Assembly (NCBI RefSeq): GCF_022095675.1
Contig: NZ_JAHYSG010000039.1
Location: 30,038 to 94,037, forward strand
DNA from: Dactylosporangium sp. AC04546
GTDB taxonomy: Bacteria > Actinomycetota > Actinomycetes > Mycobacteriales > Micromonosporaceae
Direction of reading: 5' to 3'
DNA length: 64,000 nt
The notes under the pieces were generated by a model. That model was given only the letters and a program-made list of their open reading frames with translations, was not told where the DNA came from and ran no database searches. Made by a program: the position numbers and the translations under genes. Shown piece by piece: positions 58,755 through 64,000 of this stretch (positions within the stretch are counted from its first letter, which is position 1; each line of letters opens with the position of its first letter).

Positions 58755-59471
58755 ATGACGCTCCTGGAAGCGGAGAACCTCGAAGCCCGCCACGGGCTGC
58801 TGCAGGCCGTCCGCGGGATCTCGTTCGCCGTCGCGGAGCGGCAGGTGCTCGCCATGGTCGGCGCCAACGGCGCCGGCAAGTCCACCCTGCTGCGGACCAT
58901 CGCCGGCGCGCACAAGGCCGCCGGCGGCACCGTCACGTTCGACGGCGCCGACATCACCCACCTGCCCGCCCACGCCCGCGTCCGGCACGGCATCGCCCTC
59001 GTCCCCGAGGGGCGCCGGCTCTTCGCCGACCTCACCGTCGAGGAGAACCTGCGGGTCGCCGCCGGCCGGGCCCGGCCCGGCCCGTGGAACCTCGGCACCG
59101 TCCTCGACGCGTTCCCGGCGCTCGCCCCGCTGCGCGCCCGCCGCGCCGCCAGCCTCTCCGGCGGCCAGCAGCAGCTCACCGCGATCGCCCGGGCCGTCGT
59201 CACCAACCCGCGGCTGCTCGTCGTCGACGAGGTGTCGCTCGGGCTGTCGCCGGTCGCCGTCGACGGCGTCTACGACTGCCTGGGCGTGCTGCGCGCCGCC
59301 GGTACCACGCTCATCCTCGTCGAGCAGGACCTGCGCCGCGCCCTCACCGCGGCCGACCACGTGCTGTGCCTGCTGGAGGGCCGGGTCGCGCTGAGCGCAC
59401 CGACCGCGGACGTGACCCGCGAGCAGGTCACCGCCGCCTACTTCGGACTGCACCGAGCGGAGCTGCCGTGA
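58755..59471 (+). CDS. ABC transporter ATP-binding protein (LivF-like)
   Basis: 238 residues: Walker A GANGAGKSTLL, IALVPEGRRLFADLTVEENLRV (LivF hallmark), signature ASLSGGQQQLTAIARAV, Walker B LLVVDEVSLGLSPVAV. ATG 58755 has the repeat-supplied GGAGG; an in-frame ATG at 58725 overlapping the previous stop would add ten residues. Partner of the LivG-like ATPase. Confidence 0.93.
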   Translation: MTLLEAENLEARHGLLQAVRGISFAVAERQVLAMVGANGAGKSTLLRTIAGAHKAAGGTVTFDGADITHLPAHARVRHGIALVPEGRRLFADLTVEENLRVAAGRARPGPWNLGTVLDAFPALAPLRARRAASLSGGQQQLTAIARAVVTNPRLLVVDEVSLGLSPVAVDGVYDCLGVLRAAGTTLILVEQDLRRALTAADHVLCLLEGRVALSAPTADVTREQVTAAYFGLHRAELP

Positions 59472-60343
59472 CCTGGGTCAACGCGCTCGTCCAGGGGATC
59501 CTCCTCGGCGGGCTGTACGCGCTGTTCGCCTGCGGGCTGTCGCTGCTGTTCGGCGTCATGCGGATCATCAACCTGGCCCACGGCGACCTCGCCGTGCTCG
59601 GCGCCTTCATCGTCTGGACCGTGAGCACGCAGACCGGCATCGGGCCGTTCTGGGCGCTGCTGCTCGCGCTGCCGGTCATGCTCGCCCTCGGGTACCTCCT
59701 GCAGCGCGCCGTCCTGGCCCGCAGCCTGCGCGGCGGCCCGCTCACCCCGCTGCTGACCACGTTCGGGCTGGGCATCGTCATCCAGAACGGCCTGCTGGAG
59801 GCGTACTCCCCGGACGTGCGCTCGCTCGGCGGTGCCGCCGGCGGCATCGCCACCGGCAGCTGGCGGCTGACCGGCCAGCTGTCCATCCCGTACATCGGGC
59901 TGCTCACGCTGGCCACCGCGGTCCTCGTCCTCGGCGGCCTGCACCTGGTCCTGCGCCGCACCGCGTTCGGCCGGGAGATGCGGGCGACCGCGCAGGACCC
60001 CGACACCGCCGCGCTCGTCGGCGTGCCCGCCCAGGCCGTCTACGCCCGCGCGACCGCGATCGCCGTCGCGACCGCCACCGTCGCCGGTGCGTTCCTCGCC
60101 GTGCACTCCACCTTCGACGCCTCCTCCGGCCCGACGCAGCTCATCTTCGCGTTCGAGGCGGTCGTCATCGGCGGGCTCGGCTCGCTGTGGGGCACGCTCA
60201 CCGGCGGGATCGTCCTCGGCGTCGCGCAGACCGTCGGCGCGGTCGTCGACCCGCAGTACTCCATCCTCGCCGGACACCTCGTATTCCTCGCCGTCCTCGC
60301 GAGCCCGCGCGGCCGGTCCCTGCTCATCCGGAGCGGCACATGA
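59468..60343 (+). CDS. Branched-chain amino acid-type ABC permease (LivH-like)
   Basis: 291 residues, about eight spans, opening NALVQGILLGGLYALFACGLSLLFGVMRIINLAHGDLAVLGAF, the LivH signature, and a late AFEAVVIGGLGSLWGTLTGGI loop. GTG overlaps the LivF-like stop (GTGA). Confidence 0.94.
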   Translation: MTWVNALVQGILLGGLYALFACGLSLLFGVMRIINLAHGDLAVLGAFIVWTVSTQTGIGPFWALLLALPVMLALGYLLQRAVLARSLRGGPLTPLLTTFGLGIVIQNGLLEAYSPDVRSLGGAAGGIATGSWRLTGQLSIPYIGLLTLATAVLVLGGLHLVLRRTAFGREMRATAQDPDTAALVGVPAQAVYARATAIAVATATVAGAFLAVHSTFDASSGPTQLIFAFEAVVIGGLGSLWGTLTGGIVLGVAQTVGAVVDPQYSILAGHLVFLAVLASPRGRSLLIRSGT

Positions 60344-61326
60344 CACAGTGGACGGTCCGCCGCTCGGCCACCGGCACGCGGATCGCCTCGGGCGCCATGC
60401 TGGCCGGCGGCCTGGCGCTCTTCGCGGTGCCCTTCGGGTTCACGGCCAACGTGGTACAGCAGCTGACCAGCCTCTGCATCTTCGTCATCCTCGCCGTCAT
60501 GTGGAACGCCCTCGCGGGCTACGGCGGTCTGGTCTCCGTCGGGCAGCAGGCGTTCATCGGCTTCGGCGCCTACGGCACCGTGTTCCTGACCCAGCACGGC
60601 GTCGCCCCGTACCTGGCCGTCGTGCTCGCCGCGCCCGCCTCCGCCGTGCTCGCCGCGCTCCTGGCGCCGCTGCTGCTGCGGCTGCGCGGCGGGCAGTTCG
60701 CGGTCGGCAGCTGGGTCGTCGCCGAGACCCTGGCGCTGCTCGTCGCGCTCGACGAGGACCTCGGCGGCGGCACCGGCGTGTCGCTGCGCGGCCTCAACGT
60801 CTACGCGCCGACGCTGCGCCGCGCCTACACGTACTGGCTCACGCTCGGCTTCCTGCTGCTCCTGCTGCTGCTCGTCGCGCTGCTGCTGCGCCACCGCACC
60901 GGCGCCGCCCTCCAGGCGATCCGCGACGACGAGGAGGCCGCCGCGTCGCTCGGCGTGCGCACCGGCCCGCTGAAGTTCGGCCTGTTCGTCCTGGCCGGGT
61001 TCGGCTGCGGCGCGGCCGGCGCGCTCATCCTGGCCAACACGTTGTTCATCCAGCCCCAGTCCATCTTCGGCGTCCAGTGGACCGCGTACATGATCTTCAT
61101 GGTGCTCGTCGGCGGTCTCGGCACGTTCGAGGGCCCGATCATCGGCGCCGTGCTGTTCTTCCTGCTGCAGCAGCAGTTCGCGCAGTACGGCGCCTGGTAC
61201 CTCATCGGCCTCGGCGTCGTCGCCGCCGGCTTCGCGCTGTTCCTGCCGCGCGGCCTGTGGAGCCTGCCGCCCGACCTGCGGCTGCTGCCGGTCGGATACC
61301 ATCTACGCCGGGAAAACCGCAGGTGA
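60340..61326 (+). CDS. Branched-chain amino acid-type ABC permease (LivM-like)
   Basis: 328 residues with about ten spans; ILAVMWNALAGYGGLVSVGQQAFIGFGAYGTVFL is the LivM signature and IRDDEEAAASLGVRTGPLKFGLFVLAGFGCGAAGAL the cytoplasmic loop with the next span. ATG overlaps the LivH-like stop. Completes the importer. Confidence 0.94.
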   Translation: MTQWTVRRSATGTRIASGAMLAGGLALFAVPFGFTANVVQQLTSLCIFVILAVMWNALAGYGGLVSVGQQAFIGFGAYGTVFLTQHGVAPYLAVVLAAPASAVLAALLAPLLLRLRGGQFAVGSWVVAETLALLVALDEDLGGGTGVSLRGLNVYAPTLRRAYTYWLTLGFLLLLLLLVALLLRHRTGAALQAIRDDEEAAASLGVRTGPLKFGLFVLAGFGCGAAGALILANTLFIQPQSIFGVQWTAYMIFMVLVGGLGTFEGPIIGAVLFFLLQQQFAQYGAWYLIGLGVVAAGFALFLPRGLWSLPPDLRLLPVGYHLRRENRR

Positions 61327-61347
61327 GCACCGAGGAGCGCCGACATC

Positions 61348-62817
61348 GTGACCGATCGCGAGCTGCCCCTGGTGTCGCACCACATCGCCGGTGCGTGGGT
61401 GCCGTCGATCGGCGGCCGCGAGCACACCGACGACGACCCGTGGACCGGCCGCCCCCTGGCCCGGGTCGCGTCCGGCGACGCCGACGACGCGCGCCGCGCG
61501 ATCGAGGCCGCGCACGCCGCGTTCGACGGCTGGGCCCAGGCGCTGCCGGTCCAGCGGGAGCGGGTCTTCCGCCGCGCCGCGGTGATCCTGGAGCGCCGCC
61601 GGAGCGAGCTGCAGGACCTGCTCGCCGCCGAGACCGGCTGCGGCGCCCACTTCGCCGGCGTGCAGCTCGACTTCTGCCAGTCGCTGCTCGAACAGGCCGG
61701 CTCCCTCGCCTACGCGCCGACAGGGCAGGTCCTGCCCTCCGACGTGCCCGGCACCCGGGCCCTGGCCGTGCGCCGGCCGGTCGGCGTGGTCGCCGCGATC
61801 GCCCCGTGGAACGCCGCGCTGGTCCTCGCCGGGCGGGCCGTCGCCGGACCCCTCGCACTGGGCAACACCGTCGTGCTCAAGCCTTCCGAAGAGTCACCCA
61901 TATCCGGCGGTACCGTATGGGCTGAGATCTTCGCCGAAGCGGGACTGCCGCCGGGGGCACTCAACGTGGTGACCCACGCGTCGGGCGACGCCGGCATGAT
62001 CGCGGAGGAGCTGGTCACGCACCCGCGCGTGCGCCGGGTCAGCTTCACCGGCTCCACGGTCACCGGTCGGCGGCTGGCCGAGCTCGCCGCGCGCCACCTC
62101 AAACGGCCGGTGCTGCAGCTGTCCGGCCACAACTCGCTGATCGTGCTGGCCGACGCCGACCTCGCAGCCGCCGTCGACGCCGCCGCGTACGGCGCGTTCG
62201 TCCACCAGGGCGAGGTGTGCATGTGCGCCCGCCGGATCCTGGTGGAGCGGCCGGTCGCCGAGGAGTTCACGGCCCGCTTCACCGCGAAGGTGGCCGGCCT
62301 GCGGGTCGGCGACCCGCGCGACCCGTCCACGGTGATCGGCCCGCTGATCAACCAGTGGGCCCTGTCGCTCGTCAGCCGGCGCGTCGACGAGGCCGTGGCG
62401 CTCGGCGCGCGGGTGCTGACGGGCGGCACGCCGCAGCCGCCCTGCTACCCGCCGACGGTGCTGGCGGACGTGCCGGCGGAGGCCGAGATCGCGTTCGAGG
62501 AGACGTTCGGCCCGGTCGCCATCCTGGAGGTGGTGGAGGACCGCGACGACGCCGTGGCCCGCGCCAACGCGTCCCGCTTCGGCCTCACGGCGGGCATCCT
62601 GACCGGCGACACGTACGGCGCGCTGGACCTGGCCCGCCGCCTGGAGGCCGGCATCGTCCACGTCAACGACCAGCCGGTGAACGACGAGCCCCAGATGCCG
62701 TTCGGCGGCGTGAAGGACAGCGGCTGGGGCCGCTTCGGCCTGGGCTTCGCCGCGGAGGACTTCACCGAGCTGCAGTGGGTGACCATGCGCGACACCCCGC
62801 GCCCGTTGCCGTTCTGA
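61348..62817 (+). CDS. Aldehyde dehydrogenase family protein with Glu-to-Gln at the general base
   Basis: 489 residues with ALDH fold elements: Asn155 in IAPWNAAL, Lys178 in VVLKPSEES, SFTGSTVTGRR, nucleophile Cys291 in GEVCMCARR, ETFGPVAIL, PFGGVKDSG. The conserved LELGG that provides the general-base Glu is LQLSG here (Gln257), at the normal distance of 34 from the cysteine. Activity may be slowed at deacylation or shifted to acyl transfer, for example to CoA. It lies 21 bases after the permease and is probably part of the importer operon. Confidence 0.9.
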   Translation: MTDRELPLVSHHIAGAWVPSIGGREHTDDDPWTGRPLARVASGDADDARRAIEAAHAAFDGWAQALPVQRERVFRRAAVILERRRSELQDLLAAETGCGAHFAGVQLDFCQSLLEQAGSLAYAPTGQVLPSDVPGTRALAVRRPVGVVAAIAPWNAALVLAGRAVAGPLALGNTVVLKPSEESPISGGTVWAEIFAEAGLPPGALNVVTHASGDAGMIAEELVTHPRVRRVSFTGSTVTGRRLAELAARHLKRPVLQLSGHNSLIVLADADLAAAVDAAAYGAFVHQGEVCMCARRILVERPVAEEFTARFTAKVAGLRVGDPRDPSTVIGPLINQWALSLVSRRVDEAVALGARVLTGGTPQPPCYPPTVLADVPAEAEIAFEETFGPVAILEVVEDRDDAVARANASRFGLTAGILTGDTYGALDLARRLEAGIVHVNDQPVNDEPQMPFGGVKDSGWGRFGLGFAAEDFTELQWVTMRDTPRPLPF

Positions 62818-63008
62818 CCCCGCGGCAGACACGAACCTGCGAGGCGGGTTGCTGGTCGACCGCACCGATCTTCCAGCCTGCCAGCGTCGCCCTGCTACAG
62901 GCGCTTCGCTGATCTACTCGTCTCGCAGGCATCTTTCAAAGTACCGCCGGGTGCGGAGCCCGTGGGGTGAGCCGGCGGGTGACCTTGGCCCGGGAGTATG
63001 GTGCGGCG

Positions 63009-63803
63009 ATGGATCGCACCGCGCTGGTCACTGGGGCTTCGTCGGGGATCGGGAAGGCGACCGCGGCCGCGCTGGCCGCCCGAGGGTACCGGGTCCTCGG
63101 CACCAGCCGGCGGCCGGAGTCGGTCGCCGCCGTCGCCGGGGTCGAGCTCCTGCCGCTCGACCTGGAGGACGAGGGGTCCATCGAGGCGCTCGCCCACGCC
63201 GCCGGGCCGGTCGACGTGCTCGTCAACAACGCGGGGGAGAGCCAGAACGGGCCGTTCGAGGAGCTGCCCGGCGACGCGCTGCGACGGCTGTTCCAGGTCA
63301 ACGTGCTCGGCCCGGTGCGCCTGGCCCAGCTGATGCTGCCCGGCATGCGGGAGCGGCGGTGGGGCCGGGTGGTCATGGTCGGGTCCATGCTCGCCTCGTT
63401 CCCGCTGTCCTACCGCTCGTCGTACGTCGCCTCCAAGGCCGCCCTGAAGGGGTTCAGCGACGGGGCCCGCCACGAGTACTCGCCGTACGGCGTGTGGCTG
63501 ACCGCCGTCGAGCCCGGGTCGATCAACACCGGGATCAGCGAGCGGCGGACGAAGTACATCTCGGACGGCTCACCCTTCCGCGCGGACTTCGACCGGATGC
63601 TGGCCGCACTCAACCGCAACGAGAAGGCCGGCGTGCCGGCCGAGCGGGTCGCCGCGACGATCGTCAAGGCGATCGAGGCGGGCCGGCCCCGGGCGCACTA
63701 CGCGATCGGCAGCAACGCCGCGCTGGTGTTCCCGCTGCGGCGGCTGCTGCCCACGGCGCTGATCGAGAAGGCCACCCACCGCCGCCACGACCTGCGCCGC
63801 TGA
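63009..63803 (+). CDS. SDR family oxidoreductase
   Basis: A 264-residue classical short-chain dehydrogenase: TGASSGIGKATA (NADP loop, with GTSRRPES favouring NADPH), DVLVNNAGES, catalytic Ser in MVGSMLASF, YxxxK as YVASK, and a hydrophobic C-terminal helix region. TATGGT ends six bases before ATG 63009, suggesting a leaderless start and a promoter separate from the Liv operon. Confidence 0.92.
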   Translation: MDRTALVTGASSGIGKATAAALAARGYRVLGTSRRPESVAAVAGVELLPLDLEDEGSIEALAHAAGPVDVLVNNAGESQNGPFEELPGDALRRLFQVNVLGPVRLAQLMLPGMRERRWGRVVMVGSMLASFPLSYRSSYVASKAALKGFSDGARHEYSPYGVWLTAVEPGSINTGISERRTKYISDGSPFRADFDRMLAALNRNEKAGVPAERVAATIVKAIEAGRPRAHYAIGSNAALVFPLRRLLPTALIEKATHRRHDLRR

Positions 63804-63809
63804 TGTCCG

Positions 63810-63836
63810 GGGCCGGGCCGCCTCGCCGCCCGGCCC
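63810..63836 (+). terminator. Hairpin downstream of the SDR gene
   Basis: Nine-base stem GGGCCGGGC/GCCCGGCCC with a nine-base loop, seven bases past the SDR stop. Confidence 0.55.
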
Positions 63837-63940
63837 GGCACGGTGCCCGGCCGTCCGCCCCGCGGCCGCTCACAGACGGCGCTCCCTCGGTCCGCCGTGG
63901 CCGCTCACAGCCGCGCGGTGGTCGACCATCTTCCGCGCGG

Positions 63941-64000
63941 TCAGCCGTTGGCGCTCAGGGCCGGCACGCTGTCGGCGGGGCCGGAGGCGTCGGTGGTGTC
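63941..64000 (-). CDS. C-terminal end of an unidentified minus-strand gene
   Basis: The last 19 codons before a TGA at 63943 read DTTDASGPADSVPALSANG with typical codon bias. The rest lies beyond the window. Too short to name, and it could be a chance frame. Confidence 0.3.
   Translation of the reverse strand, partial: DTTDASGPADSVPALSANG

Overview
The window is very GC-rich DNA with strong GC3 bias, GTG starts, 4-bp start/stop overlaps (GTGA, ATGA) and several apparently leaderless genes with a TANNNT box 6-8 bases before the start codon. It also has many luciferase-like (LLM) flavin/F420-type oxidoreductases, a secreted GH11-CBM2 xylanase and a rifamycin phosphotransferase behind a rifamycin-associated element. 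Together these suggest a soil actinomycete, most likely of the Micromonosporaceae type; the family assignment is inference.

Layout. (1) 1-6671 is a tightly coupled plus-strand catabolic operon: four LLM oxidoreductases (the first is only a 3' end), an acyl-CoA ligase, two enoyl-CoA hydratase family proteins and a VOC protein. It ends against a 2-hydroxyacid dehydrogenase gene that has lost its 3' half. (2) 7327-12887 holds the rifamycin-associated element and rph, then MFS, GNAT and MOSC genes. (3) 12928-19853 holds GH15, a SHOCT membrane protein, HdeD, a diacylglycerol-kinase-like protein, a metallophosphoesterase, an LLM enzyme and a small membrane protein. (4) 20061-28528 holds xylanase, metallo-hydrolase, a tandem universal stress protein behind a DosR-like box, a badly broken hypothetical gene, a methyltransferase, a secreted esterase and a lipoprotein. 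(5) 28624-33395 holds a quinone-oxidoreductase-like gene, a divergent malic enzyme, a SulP transporter and an ArsR regulator; a shared operator half-site links the last three. (6) 33506-36106 is a DEAD-box helicase with a repetitive tail, an 11-bp minisatellite and a cold shock gene. (7) 36609-44887 is a ribose-type ABC transporter plus L-fuconate dehydratase, divergent from a MalEFG-type importer without its own ATPase. (8) 44978-49996 is an ABC exporter divergent from a two-component system. (9) 50300-54224 holds small orphan genes. (10) 54187-62817 is a second catabolic locus: two aldehyde dehydrogenases, an IclR regulator with two candidate operators, and a Liv-type ABC importer. An SDR gene and the 3' end of a minus-strand gene follow.

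How the genes fit together. Region 10 plausibly imports an aromatic or other organic acid or aldehyde and oxidises it under IclR control. Region 1 plausibly activates an acid to its CoA thioester and shortens it with monooxygenases and hydratases. Whether the two loci serve one pathway cannot be seen from the sequence. SulP plus malic enzyme under an ArsR repressor suggests a C4-dicarboxylate or bicarbonate module.

The strangest structural signal is that four frame changes in two unrelated genes (23.4-24.6 kb and 53.3-54.2 kb) all fall on the pentamer GATTC.
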